Shown here piece after piece: positions 34,810 to 43,554 of a stretch of 64,000 bases of DNA (the stretch's first letter is position 1; each line of letters begins with the position of its first letter). The notes beneath the pieces were generated by a model. The model saw only the letters and a program-made list of their open reading frames with translations, did not search any database and was not told the origin of the DNA. The stretch comes from Mycolicibacterium aurum. GTDB lineage: Bacteria > Actinomycetota > Actinomycetes > Mycobacteriales > Mycobacteriaceae. The DNA lies in the NCBI RefSeq assembly GCF_900637195.1, contig NZ_LR134356.1, positions 3,348,001 through 3,412,000 on the forward strand. Reading direction: 5' to 3'. The position numbers and the translations under genes are program-made.

Positions 34810-35712
34810 ATGAATAGCGATCAGTTCAACAAGGTGCAGCGTGGCACCGGGTTCATTGCGGCGCTCGACCAGAGCGGCGGCAGCACGCCCAAGGCCTTGA
34901 AGCTGTACGGCATCGCCGAGGACGAATACTCCGGTGACGCTGGCGCCATCGACGAGACAGCGATGTTCGACCTGGTGCACCAGATGCGGTCACGCATCAT
35001 CACCAGCCCCAGCTTCGACGGCGACCGCATCCTCGGGGCCATCCTTTTCGAGGACACCATGGATCGCCAGATCGAGGGCCGAGACACCGCCGACTATCTG
35101 TGGAACGTCAAGCAGATCGTGCCGTTCCTGAAGGTGGACAAGGGTCTGGCCGACGAGAAGGACGGTGCGCAGCTCATGAAGCCGATCCCCGGCCTCGACG
35201 ACCTGCTTGCCCGCGCCAGCGCGAAAGGCGTGTTCGGCACCAAGATGCGCTCGGTGATCAAGCTCCCCGGTGCCGGCCTCGACGCCGTCGTGGCCCAGCA
35301 GTTCGAGGTCGGCAAGCAGATCCTCGCTGCGGGTCTGATCCCGATCATCGAACCCGAGGTGGACATCCACAGCCCCGAGAAGGCCAAGGCCGAGGATCAA
35401 TTGAAGTCCGCGATCCTCACCGAACTCGGCAAGCTGGGCGACGGCCAGGACGTCATGCTGAAGCTGACGCTGCCCGACGTGGACAACCACTACCGCGAAC
35501 TGGTCGAGCACCCGAAGGTGCTGCGCGTGGTGGCGTTGTCGGGTGGCTACAACCGCGACGACGCCTGCGAGAAGCTCTCAGCCAACAACGGCGTCATCGC
35601 CAGCTTCTCGCGCGCGCTCACCGAAGGGCTGTCGGCGCAACAGAGCGACGAGGAGTTCAACGCGGCACTGGACGCGGCCATCGCGACGATCGCCAAGGCG
35701 TCCGCCTCCTGA
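34810..35712 (+). CDS. fda: Class I fructose-bisphosphate aldolase
   Basis: A 300-aa Schiff-base aldolase of the bacterial Fda type: [20 protein letters not shown] near the start, [22 protein letters not shown] and [15 protein letters not shown], and [14 protein letters not shown] near the C-terminus. It interconverts fructose-1,6-bisphosphate with dihydroxyacetone phosphate and glyceraldehyde-3-phosphate. Mycobacteria normally rely on a class II enzyme, so this is a metal-independent alternative. AGGAAGGG precedes the ATG. Confidence 0.93.
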   Translation: MNSDQFNKVQRGTGFIAALDQSGGSTPKALKLYGIAEDEYSGDAGAIDETAMFDLVHQMRSRIITSPSFDGDRILGAILFEDTMDRQIEGRDTADYLWNVKQIVPFLKVDKGLADEKDGAQLMKPIPGLDDLLARASAKGVFGTKMRSVIKLPGAGLDAVVAQQFEVGKQILAAGLIPIIEPEVDIHSPEKAKAEDQLKSAILTELGKLGDGQDVMLKLTLPDVDNHYRELVEHPKVLRVVALSGGYNRDDACEKLSANNGVIASFSRALTEGLSAQQSDEEFNAALDAAIATIAKASAS

Positions 35713-35718
35713 CACACG

Positions 35719-35753
35719 ACGACCCCGGGTCGGCAAAGCCGGTCCGGGGTCGT
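35719..35753. terminator. Bidirectional hairpin terminator
   Basis: ACGACCCCGG and CCGGGGTCGT form a 10-bp stem with an inner CGGC AAA GCCG hairpin, between the convergent fda and usp genes. Confidence 0.75.
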
Positions 35754-35767
35754 TCGTCTGTGGTGGA

Positions 35768-36211
35768 TCAGGACGTGTGAACGATGAGCACGTCGGTCTT
35801 GGAGCGCCGTGCCACGTTCGCGGGGACCGAGCCGAGCAGGCGGCCCGCGATCGTGCTCAGTCCGACGTTGCCGACGACCAGCAGGTCGGCGTTGACTTCC
35901 TCGGCCAACTCGACGAGTGCGTCGACAGGTGCTCCGACGACCGCCTTCTCCTCGATGTTCTCGGCGCCGGCGGCCTTCGCGCGATCTTTCGCCTCCCGCA
36001 GGATCGCGTAGATCGGCGCATTGCCGGACATCTTGTAACCCTCGTCCTTGAGCACATCGGCGGCTCGGGCATCCTCGCTCTGCGGGAAGTAGGCCGTCGC
36101 GACGACCAGCTTCGCGTGCGCGCCCGCAGCGATCTGACCGGCACGGTCCACGGCACGCAGCGACGAATCGGATCCGTCCGTCCCAACCACCACCGTCTGA
36201 TAGGCGGTCAT
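35768..36211 (-). CDS. Universal stress protein (Rv1636-like)
   Basis: A 147-aa single-domain USP. VVVGTDGSDSSLRAVDRA opens the fold and GNVGLSTIAGRLLGSVP holds the nucleotide-binding G-2x-G-9x-G-S motif. The M. tuberculosis homologue Rv1636 and its M. smegmatis counterpart bind cAMP tightly, so this protein may act as a cAMP buffer; a cyclase gene is also in this window. GGGAGG lies eight bases before the ATG. Confidence 0.92.
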   Translation of the reverse strand: MTAYQTVVVGTDGSDSSLRAVDRAGQIAAGAHAKLVVATAYFPQSEDARAADVLKDEGYKMSGNAPIYAILREAKDRAKAAGAENIEEKAVVGAPVDALVELAEEVNADLLVVGNVGLSTIAGRLLGSVPANVARRSKTDVLIVHTS

Positions 36212-36533
36212 CCATATCCTCCCAGTGTCAGTTGTAAGGCCAACCGAGACAGTAACCCGCTAACCGGCGAACAGGGGTGCGAATCACCACACATCGACCG
36301 CATTTCCCCTGGATTCGTCCATGCCGCGCACCCAACATCACCTTGCCCGGTGTGACGTGACGGGGCGTACACCGACCGCACACCTACCGCAATTTCGCAC
36401 TGAGCCAACCGATGTCATCATCGATCCACTCGCGCGGAGGACACCGCTGTCCGCCACGCTCGGGTGGCCGGTTCCGGCCCGTCGACCGACAGCGGCTTCG
36501 ACCCAACAAGCATTGTGGAACAAGGCATTCGGA
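36212..36533. other. Intergenic gap between usp and the cutinase gene
   Basis: About 320 bases without a convincing gene. It should hold the usp promoter and the 3' end of the cutinase transcript. ORFs here are short and have unnatural composition. No clear terminator or operator was seen. Confidence 0.5.
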
Positions 36534-37211
36534 TCAGCTGTCGCGACCGAGAACTCGGCCGGCGGCGAAGGTGGCCGCCTCGTTGACCATTCCGTTCCAC
36601 GGGTAGGCGAAATGGGCGAAGAAGTCGTTGCCCTTGGAGCAGTAGGGATCGCCGTTGGCACACATGTCGATGGCCTTGCTGCCGTACAGCGGGCTGATCT
36701 TGGTCAGCGGTCCCAGGGTGGAGATGTCGCGTGATGGATTGCCGAACACAGCGATCGCCGCGACGTGGTTGACCATCGAGTCCGGCAACGGCGAGGGCGT
36801 GAAGAACCAGATGGTGCGGTTGCCGATGGTGATCAGGTCGATCACGCCTGCCCCCTGGGACATCCCGCCGAGCACGATCTTGGTCTTGGGGCACATCCCC
36901 GCGATGTATTGCACGTGCTTGTTGGCATCGACCGCCCCGGCACTGGTCGATTTCGAGAAGTTCCAACTGGCCGGATAATTGACCGGATACACATTTACCG
37001 TCTTGCCCGGTAGTGACTTCTTGAGTGCGGTGACGAACTGTCTGCCGACGAACCCGATCCCCGGCGGGTCAGAGGTCCCGCGGGCGAAAACAACTTCGAC
37101 ATCCGGACAGGACGCAGCGACAGCAACGGGAGCGGTGGCGGTGGAGAACGACAGGGCCCACGCTGTCACCACCGCACTACCTAGTAATCGGGCCACCTGG
37201 CGTGCGAGCAC
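36534..37211 (-). CDS. Secreted cutinase-family hydrolase
   Basis: A 225-aa cutinase/CFP21-like serine esterase with a Sec signal peptide ending in APVAVAA. The mature start is SCPDVEVVFARGTSDPPG. The nucleophile is in GGMSQGAGV, the acid in CANGDPYCS, and the histidine in FFAHFAYP; four cysteines give two disulphides. Mycobacterial cutinases act on lipid esters or phospholipids outside the cell. The start is uncertain: GTG 37211 and GTG 37196 both give signal peptides. Confidence 0.88.
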   Translation of the reverse strand: MLARQVARLLGSAVVTAWALSFSTATAPVAVAASCPDVEVVFARGTSDPPGIGFVGRQFVTALKKSLPGKTVNVYPVNYPASWNFSKSTSAGAVDANKHVQYIAGMCPKTKIVLGGMSQGAGVIDLITIGNRTIWFFTPSPLPDSMVNHVAAIAVFGNPSRDISTLGPLTKISPLYGSKAIDMCANGDPYCSKGNDFFAHFAYPWNGMVNEAATFAAGRVLGRDS

Positions 37212-37339
37212 GCGACAACGCTGACACAGATCTAGCAAATTTGATCTAGACCGCGACGCAATGGTGACGCAACGGTTGCGCTTCTGTGTTGCAAGACTGG
37301 CTGAGGCGCCGCGGAGGTGAGGATAATCACGCGACGGAT

Positions 37340-37663
37340 CTAGAGACCGGCGCCCAGTTCCACGAGAAGGACACCGAGGATGATCAACGTGATGCCGCCG
37401 ATCATTTTTCGCGTCAGCGGTTCCTGGAACAGGAACCGGGACGCGACCGCAGTCAACGCAACCCCTGCCGCCGCCCAGATGCCGTAGGCGATGCCGAGTG
37501 GCATACCTTGCCGTAGCGAGGCCCACAACGACGTGAAGGCCAGCACGTAGCCGACGAGCACCACGACGTAGAAGGCGTTCCGTCCCCTGGCCGCCACCCG
37601 GAGCGCCAGTGTCCCGGTGACCTCGCACGCGATGGCGGCGATCAGTAGCAGGTACTGCATCAT
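37340..37663 (-). CDS. SMR efflux protein, subunit 2
   Basis: A 107-aa four-helix small multidrug resistance protein with the essential glutamate E14 in IAACEV-type context (LIAAIACEVTGTLAL) and GIAYGIWAAAGVALTAV. It overlaps the first SMR gene by ATGA. Paired SMR genes usually encode an antiparallel heterodimer of defined orientation. Substrate unknown, probably a cationic amphiphile or guanidinium-like compound. Confidence 0.9.
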   Translation of the reverse strand: MMQYLLLIAAIACEVTGTLALRVAARGRNAFYVVVLVGYVLAFTSLWASLRQGMPLGIAYGIWAAAGVALTAVASRFLFQEPLTRKMIGGITLIILGVLLVELGAGL

Positions 37664-37986
37664 TCCGTCTCCACGCGCGAACCGGTCTCCACCAGCACGA
37701 CGCCCGCGATGATGCATCCCAGTCCGAGGATCATCACAGTGGTCAGCGCTTCCCCGAACAGGACCGCGGAGAGCACCGCGGTGAGAGCGACCCCGGTTGC
37801 GGCCCAGATCCCGTAGGCCACACCAAGTCCAAGTCCACGCCGGAGCACGAGGGCGAGAAACACGAACGACGCGACGTAGCCGAGGACCACCACCACGTAG
37901 AGCGCCGGTACGGTATCCGATCCTTTCAGCGACAACGTGGCGGCCACCTCACTGGAGATGGCGAGTATCAACAGAAGCCAGGTCAT
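37660..37986 (-). CDS. SMR efflux protein, subunit 1
   Basis: A 108-aa SMR protein: LILAISSEVAATLSLK with E13, GYVASFVFLALVLRRGLGLG, and GVAYGIWAATGVALTAVLS. Charged residues in loops differ from subunit 2, as expected if the two insert with opposite topology. Its ATG overlaps the TetR stop (ATGA), so regulator and both pump subunits are one operon. Confidence 0.92.
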   Translation of the reverse strand: MTWLLLILAISSEVAATLSLKGSDTVPALYVVVVLGYVASFVFLALVLRRGLGLGVAYGIWAATGVALTAVLSAVLFGEALTTVMILGLGCIIAGVVLVETGSRVETE

Positions 37987-38543
37987 CGCGACTCCTCCCC
38001 CAATAGATCCAGGGCCACCGAAAGCACTTGGGGCCGTTCGTCAGAGCTCAGCGGAAACGTGTTCGAGGAATCCGCCAGCCAGGCTCCGTCGGCGAGCAGG
38101 CGGGCGGCGTGCAACCGCGCCTGCTCATCCGGGGATGCGTCGGCGGGCACCTGCACCCACTGATCGAAACGCTCGGTCCACCGCGCGAGCATGCGGTCGC
38201 CCAGCTTCGGGTCGCTGAGCATCACGAGATCGGAACGGCAGTGTCGGCTCAACAGAGCCCACCGCACGTACGCACCGAGGCGCTGCCGCGCTGTCGCCTG
38301 ATCGAGCGGCACGGCGAGAAAGCTCGAGAGTTCCCGCTCCTGAGAGTCGACCACGTGATCGACCAAGGCGTCCATCAACGCCGACTTGGTCGGAAAGTGA
38401 TACATCAGACCGGGTTTGGACAATCCCGACGCTTGAGCGACGGAGTCCAGGGAGACAGTCCGGCCCTCGTCGAGCAGGGCACGGGCGGTGTCGAGAATGG
38501 CGGCGGCAGACGACGGGCGTCCGCGCGGCAGAGTCGGCGGCAC
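37983..38543 (-). CDS. TetR-family regulator of the SMR pair
   Basis: A 186-aa TetR repressor. The helix-turn-helix is TVSLDSVAQASGLSKPGLMYHFPTK in position (residues 29-53), with a divergent ligand domain. The GTG start lies inside a 42-bp palindrome that also carries a TAAAGT -10 box six bases upstream, so the regulator likely shuts off its own leaderless operon. Confidence 0.92.
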   Translation of the reverse strand: MPPTLPRGRPSSAAAILDTARALLDEGRTVSLDSVAQASGLSKPGLMYHFPTKSALMDALVDHVVDSQERELSSFLAVPLDQATARQRLGAYVRWALLSRHCRSDLVMLSDPKLGDRMLARWTERFDQWVQVPADASPDEQARLHAARLLADGAWLADSSNTFPLSSDERPQVLSVALDLLGEESR

Positions 38544-38582
38544 CGATTTACTTTACCATCCGGTTGGTAAAGTAAATCGGTG
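38541..38582 (-). promoter_or_regulatory. Palindromic operator/promoter of the TetR-SMR operon
   Basis: The arms CACCGATTTACTTTACCA and TGGTAAAGTAAATCGGTG are exact reverse complements (18 bp each) around TCCGGT. The right arm ends one side on the TetR start codon and contains the TAAAGT box. This is a textbook autorepression site. Confidence 0.8.
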
Positions 38583-38592
38583 CGCCCGTGCG

Positions 38593-38663
38593 AGCGGATG
38601 ACGGGATTCGAACCCGTGTAAACGGCTTTGCAGGCCGGTGCCTAGCCACTCAGCCACACCCGC
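38593..38663 (-). tRNA. tRNA-Cys (GCA)
   Basis: 71 nt with a complete cloverleaf: acceptor GCGGGTG pairs with CATCCGC, discriminator U, anticodon loop CTGCAAA with anticodon GCA, and T-loop GGGTTCGAATCCC. The CCA end is not encoded. Confidence 0.96.
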
Positions 38664-38783
38664 ACTGCAGCCGACAGTGCCATCACGTGCCCAGCGCGCA
38701 CAGGGTTCGAATCAGGGTGATCGGTTCTGCCGACTCGTGTTTCGTATCGTGACGTTCGACGACATCGACGGTCCTCGATGCAC

Positions 38784-40208
38784 TTACGGTGTCTTCACCG
38801 CCGGCGGGCGCCCACTGCGCACCGCCGCAACCGTCGCGACGGCAGCGAGCACCGCGAAACTGCCGAAGAGCCAGCGCGCCGCGGTGGCGTCACCGGTGTC
38901 GGTGACGTTGACGACGACACCGGCCAGCGCCGCACCGAACGCCGCCGAGATCACCTGCACGGTGTTTATCGCCGCCGCAGCGGCGGGTCCCTCCGCGGGA
39001 TCGTCCACCTTGCCCATCGCCCACGCCGACAGGTGCGGCCACGCGATACCGATGCCGGCGCCGCTGACCACCAACCCCGCGGCCCACGCGGCCACCACCG
39101 CCGGTGATGCATCGTCACGTTGGGTCAGCGCGCCGATGGCCAAGCCGACTGCCATCACCACCGGAGCGACCGCGACGATTCGCACGATCAGGCGCTGGCG
39201 ACTCAACGAGGCACTGCTGATCTCACCGACGGTCCAGCCGATAGCCAATCCCGCCGCGAGAAAGCCCGCGGCGACCGGCGACAGGTGGGCGAGCCGCTGA
39301 CCGAACAGCGGCACGTACATGTCGACCATGGTGGCGGCCATCAGGACACCCAGCGTCAGGTAGATCCACTTCAGCGGGCCGCTGCCCCACGCGCTGGGCG
39401 GCAACACCGCTGCGGTCACCTTCCGGTCGACGACCAGGAACACACCCACCAGCGCGAAGCCCGCTGCCACCAACCCCGCGGTGGCGCGCACGTCGTGCGG
39501 TATCCCGGCGGCACTGACCAACAGCGCGGCCGCGCCGAGAAGAAGCAGGCCCGCGAGCGGGATCCGGACGCGTTCCCGAGGCACGTTCGGGGTCGCGGCC
39601 TCGCGACCGGGCAGCGCCAACGGAACCAGCAGCGACATCGCCGTGGTCATCACCACGAGAACCCCGAATGCCCAACGCCACGAGCTGTATTGGGCGAACA
39701 GACCGCCCGCAGCCGGGCCGACAAGGGTGCCGACCCCCCACATGGCGGACACCAGCGCCGACGCCTTCGTCCACAGATGGCTGGGCAACGCGGTGTTGAT
39801 GACCGCGTAGCCCAGACCGGCGAGCAGTCCGCCCGCGGCGCCCTGCACGGTGCGACCCGCCAGCAGGGCTTCCATGCTCGGTGCGACCGCGCAGCCCAAG
39901 CTGCCCAGACCGAACACACTCAGTCCCAACAGATATGCCCAGCGCGGGCCAAGACGCATCAACACCGAATGCACGGTGGTCGCGGCCATCACCGATCCGA
40001 CCAGATAGACCGTCGTCACCCAGGCATAGAAACGCTGGCCCCCGATGTCGGCCACCGCACTGGGCATCAGGCTGATGGTGAGGAACTCGTTGGTCGCGTA
40101 CAGCGCGACACCACCGGCGAGCACCGTGGAGGCGCCGAGGTTCCTCGGGCCGAGCAGTTCGCGCCAGCTGCCGGTGGCCGGGTGCGCAGGCAGTGCGGTG
40201 TCAGTCAC
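38784..40208 (-). CDS. MFS drug-efflux transporter (Rv1634-like)
   Basis: A 474-aa major facilitator with 12 to 14 hydrophobic segments. Motif A-like VLMRLGPRWAYLLGL and motif C-like GTLVGPAAGGLF place it among drug:H+ antiporters of the EmrB type. M. tuberculosis Rv1634, next to uvrB, is an implicated fluoroquinolone efflux pump. The GTG start is seven bases after TACCGT and 39 bp after the uvrB stop, with dyads between. Confidence 0.9.
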   Translation of the reverse strand: MTDTALPAHPATGSWRELLGPRNLGASTVLAGGVALYATNEFLTISLMPSAVADIGGQRFYAWVTTVYLVGSVMAATTVHSVLMRLGPRWAYLLGLSVFGLGSLGCAVAPSMEALLAGRTVQGAAGGLLAGLGYAVINTALPSHLWTKASALVSAMWGVGTLVGPAAGGLFAQYSSWRWAFGVLVVMTTAMSLLVPLALPGREAATPNVPRERVRIPLAGLLLLGAAALLVSAAGIPHDVRATAGLVAAGFALVGVFLVVDRKVTAAVLPPSAWGSGPLKWIYLTLGVLMAATMVDMYVPLFGQRLAHLSPVAAGFLAAGLAIGWTVGEISSASLSRQRLIVRIVAVAPVVMAVGLAIGALTQRDDASPAVVAAWAAGLVVSGAGIGIAWPHLSAWAMGKVDDPAEGPAAAAAINTVQVISAAFGAALAGVVVNVTDTGDATAARWLFGSFAVLAAVATVAAVRSGRPPAVKTP

Positions 40209-40215
40209 GGCGTTG

Positions 40216-40247
40216 ACGGTACGACCTCAACATGGGTTGAGATCAAC
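40216..40247 (-). promoter_or_regulatory. MFS pump promoter with dyad operators
   Basis: The -10 box is TACCGT (40216-40221), seven bases before the GTG. Two overlapping dyads lie upstream: CTCAAC ATGG GTTGAG (40226-40241) and GTTGA GA TCAAC (40236-40247). They suggest a MarR- or TetR-type repressor that is not encoded adjacently. Confidence 0.5.
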
Positions 40248-42410
40248 TCATTTGAGACCGGCCGCATCCATGCCGCGAAGCTCCTTCTTCAGGTCGGCGA
40301 TCTCGTCCCGGATTCGGCCGGCCAATTCGAACTGCAGATCCCGCGCCGCGGCCATCATCTGCGCGGTGAGGTCCTTGATGAGATCGGCCAGCTCGGCGCG
40401 CGGCATGTTGGAGGTGTCGCGACCCTCGTACACGCCCGCGCTGACGGCCCGGCCCGGTTCACCCTGCGCGCGCCTGCCCCTGGAGGCGTTGCGCCCCGAT
40501 CCACCCACGTCGACGGTGGCGTCGGTGTCGTCGGCTTCCCGATACACCTGGTCGAGAATGTCGGCGATCTTCTTGCGCAACGGCTGGGGATCCACCCCGT
40601 GCGCCACGTTGTAGGCGATCTGCTTGGTGCGGCGGCGATCGGTCTCCTCGATGGCCTGCTGCATCGAATCGGTGATCTTGTCGGCATACATGTGGACTTC
40701 GCCGGAGACGTTTCGCGCCGCGCGACCGATGGTCTGAATCAGGCTGCGCGGCGACCGCAGGAAGCCTTCCTTGTCGGCGTCGAGGATCGCCACCAGCGAC
40801 ACCTCGGGCAGGTCGAGGCCCTCCCGCAGCAGGTTGATGCCGATGAGCACGTCGTACTCCCCCAGCCGCAGCTGACGCAGCAGCTCGACGCGGCGCAGCG
40901 TGTCGACCTCCGAGTGCAGATACCGCACCCGGATGCCCATCTCGAGCAGATAGTCGGTGAGGTCTTCGGCCATCTTCTTCGTCAGGGTGGTGACCAGCAC
41001 ACGTTCGTCGCGTTCGGTGCGCTTGCGGATTTCGCCGATCAGGTCGTCGATCTGGCCCTTGGTGGGCTTGACGATGACCTGCGGGTCGACCAGACCGGTG
41101 GGGCGGATGACCTGCTCGACGAACTCGCCGCCGGCCTGGCTGAGCTCGTACGCACCGGGTGTCGCGGACAGGTACACGGTCTGACCGATCCGGTCGGCGA
41201 ACTCCTCCCACGTCAGTGGGCGGTTGTCGACGGCGGACGGCAGGCGGAAGCCGAAGTCGACGAGGTTGCGCTTACGCGACATGTCGCCTTCGTACATGCC
41301 GCCGATCTGCGGCACCGTCACGTGCGACTCGTCGATGACCAGCAGGAAGTCCTCCGGGAAGTAGTCGATCAGCGTCGCCGGTGCGGTACCCGGCCCCCGA
41401 CCGTCGATATGGCGCGAGTAGTTCTCGATGCCGGAACAGAAGCCGACCTGGCGCATCATCTCGACGTCGTAGTTGGTCCGCATCCGCAGCCGCTGGGCTT
41501 CGAGCAACTTGCCCTGGCCCTCCAGCTCCGCCAGCCGCTCCTCCAGCTCCTTCTCGATCGACGAGATGGCCGCCGCCATGCGCTCGGGACCGGCCACGTA
41601 GTGGGTGGCCGGGAAGACCCGCAGCGAGTCGACCTTGCGGACCACGTCGCCCGTGAGGGGATGCATGTAATAGAGCGCCTCGATCTCGTCGCCGAAGTAC
41701 TCGATGCGCACGGCGAGTTCTTCGTAGGACGGGATGATCTCGACCGTGTCCCCGCGCACCCGGAACGATCCCCGGGTGAACGAGACGTCGTTGCGGTTGT
41801 ACTGCACGTCGACCAGTAGGCGCAGCAGAGCATCGCGTGGCACTTCGTCGCCGACGTTCAGTTCCACCGACCGGTCCAGGTACGACTGCGGCGTGCCGAG
41901 GCCGTAGATACAGGACACCGACGCCACCACCACGACATCGCGGCGGGACAACAGGCTGGATGTCGCCGAGTGCCGCAGCCGTTCGACATCGTCGTTGATC
42001 GAGCTGTCCTTCTCGATGTAGGTGTCGGTCTGCGCGATGTACGCCTCGGGCTGGTAATAGTCGTAGTACGAGACGAAGTACTCGACTGCGTTGTGCGGCA
42101 ACATCTCTCGAAGCTCGTTGGCAAGCTGGGCGGCCAGGGTCTTGTTGGGCGCCATCACGAGCGTGGGACGCTGGAGGCGCTCGACCAGCCACGCGGTGGT
42201 GGCGGATTTGCCGGTACCGGTGGCCCCGAGAAGGACGACGTCGCGCTCGCCGCCGCGAATGCGGCGCTCCAGGTCGTCGATGGCTGCGGGCTGGTCACCG
42301 GCGGGTTCGAACTCGCTGACCACCTCGAAGCGGCCGCCTGCGCGCACGATCTGGTCGACCGGGCGGTGTTCGGAGTGCGCGAGCACGGGGTGTTCGGTCG
42401 CGAAAGCCAT
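40248..42410 (-). CDS. uvrB: Excinuclease ABC subunit B
   Basis: UvrB, 720 aa, is the helicase-like core of excision repair. Walker A is [12 protein letters not shown]; the beta-hairpin is [16 protein letters not shown] is the Walker [10 protein letters not shown] is motif VI; and the C-terminal UVR coiled coil ([20 protein letters not shown]) binds UvrC. A near-consensus RecA-NDp promoter precedes it with TACCCT six bases before the ATG. Confidence 0.98.
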   Translation of the reverse strand: MAFATEHPVLAHSEHRPVDQIVRAGGRFEVVSEFEPAGDQPAAIDDLERRIRGGERDVVLLGATGTGKSATTAWLVERLQRPTLVMAPNKTLAAQLANELREMLPHNAVEYFVSYYDYYQPEAYIAQTDTYIEKDSSINDDVERLRHSATSSLLSRRDVVVVASVSCIYGLGTPQSYLDRSVELNVGDEVPRDALLRLLVDVQYNRNDVSFTRGSFRVRGDTVEIIPSYEELAVRIEYFGDEIEALYYMHPLTGDVVRKVDSLRVFPATHYVAGPERMAAAISSIEKELEERLAELEGQGKLLEAQRLRMRTNYDVEMMRQVGFCSGIENYSRHIDGRGPGTAPATLIDYFPEDFLLVIDESHVTVPQIGGMYEGDMSRKRNLVDFGFRLPSAVDNRPLTWEEFADRIGQTVYLSATPGAYELSQAGGEFVEQVIRPTGLVDPQVIVKPTKGQIDDLIGEIRKRTERDERVLVTTLTKKMAEDLTDYLLEMGIRVRYLHSEVDTLRRVELLRQLRLGEYDVLIGINLLREGLDLPEVSLVAILDADKEGFLRSPRSLIQTIGRAARNVSGEVHMYADKITDSMQQAIEETDRRRTKQIAYNVAHGVDPQPLRKKIADILDQVYREADDTDATVDVGGSGRNASRGRRAQGEPGRAVSAGVYEGRDTSNMPRAELADLIKDLTAQMMAAARDLQFELAGRIRDEIADLKKELRGMDAAGLK

Positions 42411-42416
42411 TTCACC

Positions 42417-42439
42417 AGGGTAGAACCACCGTCCGACAA
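42417..42439 (-). promoter_or_regulatory. RecA-NDp-like promoter of uvrB
   Basis: TTGTCGGAC, eight bases, TACCCT on the minus strand: seven of nine -35-side positions and the TANNNT box fit the PafBC-type consensus. The -10 box ends six bases before the uvrB ATG, so the mRNA may be leaderless. Confidence 0.6.
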
Positions 42440-42482
42440 CTTCTGTTCCGCCGGGTCCTCACCGGACTCGTGAGGATCTATT

Positions 42483-42998
42483 GTGGACGGCATTCACGCT
42501 CCCAAGCACGAGATATTCGACCTTTCGGGCGGCACCAACACCGACCCGAAAGGCGTCGTCAGGGCGGTGGATGTCTATACCGTCGCGCCGTGGGGCCTCT
42601 ACATGGCTCGGCCGGCGCCGGGACGCGCGCAGTTTCACTACCTCGAGTCGTGGCTACTGCCGTCGCTGGGACTGCGGGTGACCGTGTTCCACTTCAACCC
42701 CGGCTATGAGCGGGACCAGGATTTCTACCTCGACGTCGGCGTCTACTCCCCCGGCCCGTCCGTATGGCACGGCGAGGACCACTACCTCGATCTGGTGCTG
42801 CGCACCGGCCGCGACGTCGAGTTGGCCGACGTCGACGAGCTGCTGGCCGCAGTCGCGTCCGGCCTGCTCAGCCCCGAAGCCGGCGAGAGCGCCATCCGCA
42901 CCGCGGTCGCCACCGTCGACGCGCTGGCCCGCCACGACTACGACCTGCATCGGTGGCTGTCGGCCATCGGCATGGCCCTGACGTGGCGCGACGCCTAG
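42483..42998 (+). CDS. DUF402 protein
   Basis: A 171-aa protein of the DUF402 family: VDVYTVAPWGLYMARP and FHYLESWLLPSLGLRVTVFH form the beta-barrel, with WHGEDHYLDLVL and LADVDELLAAVASGLLSPEA after it. Related DUF402 domains act on nucleotides or nucleoside diphosphates; activity here is unproven. It is divergent from uvrB, and its stop codon overlaps the -10 box of the next gene. Confidence 0.8.
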   Translation: MDGIHAPKHEIFDLSGGTNTDPKGVVRAVDVYTVAPWGLYMARPAPGRAQFHYLESWLLPSLGLRVTVFHFNPGYERDQDFYLDVGVYSPGPSVWHGEDHYLDLVLRTGRDVELADVDELLAAVASGLLSPEAGESAIRTAVATVDALARHDYDLHRWLSAIGMALTWRDA

Positions 42999-43001
42999 AC
43001 T
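42996..43001 (+). promoter_or_regulatory. -10 box overlapping the DUF402 stop
   Basis: TAGACT, whose TAG is the DUF402 stop codon, lies seven bases before the GTG at 43009. Confidence 0.5.
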
Positions 43002-43008
43002 TGCGGCT

Positions 43009-43554
43009 GTGAGTGCGATGAGACGGACGCGCACCACCGGTGCGGTGGTCGCCGGTGCGGCGGTCGCGCTGTCCGCAATGGCGGTCTTCCCCGGTAGCGC
43101 ATCGGCCCAACCCGACCCGCAGCCCGAAGTCGAAACCCCGGCGCCGGAAGTGCTGCACAACGTGACCTACCGCGTGCGGGTGGACGGGGTGTCGCGAGGG
43201 GCGACCGTGGTCTACCGCGGCGAGGATGCCCGGTTGCAGACCGCCAACCCGACGATGGTTCCCGGCCGGGTATTCGAGGTCATGACGGTGTTGCCCGGCT
43301 CGGATGTCGCCAACCTGCGACTGTCCATCGACTGGCCGTACTCGGCAAACCTGCACTGCGAGATCCTCGTCGACGACGCCGTCGTCGCCCAGGCCGACGA
43401 CTTCATCGCACCCCGCGTGCTCCCGCAACGAGACGATCCCGACTACGGTGCGCTGACGTGTGAAGCTCCCGTGAGCGGCCTCGCGAACGTGTCGCCGGTC
43501 GATCCGCCCCCACCCCCGCCGCCGGTCGAACCGGCGCCGCCGCCTCCCGCTTAG
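43009..43554 (+). CDS. Secreted proline-tailed protein
   Basis: A 181-aa protein with a signal peptide ending ASA (residues about 1-33), a strand-rich domain (VTYRVRVDGVSRGATVVYRG; LHCEILVDDAVVAQADD) and a C-terminal proline tail (PPPPPPPVEPAPPPPA). The domain resembles the small periplasmic MmpS fold with its cysteine strand; this is tentative. Function unknown. Its end overlaps coaE on the other strand by four bases. Confidence 0.75.
   Translation: MSAMRRTRTTGAVVAGAAVALSAMAVFPGSASAQPDPQPEVETPAPEVLHNVTYRVRVDGVSRGATVVYRGEDARLQTANPTMVPGRVFEVMTVLPGSDVANLRLSIDWPYSANLHCEILVDDAVVAQADDFIAPRVLPQRDDPDYGALTCEAPVSGLANVSPVDPPPPPPPVEPAPPPPA

Noticed and set aside
36338..36661. A 107-codon minus-strand frame in the usp-cutinase gap
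   Set aside because: Pro/Thr/Ser/Arg-rich composition, no ribosome site, and it overlaps the cutinase gene end.
39120..41819. A plus-strand open frame of 899 codons
   Set aside because: It runs opposite the MFS and uvrB genes, has a His/Arg/Asp composition typical of antisense frames, and shows no family motif.
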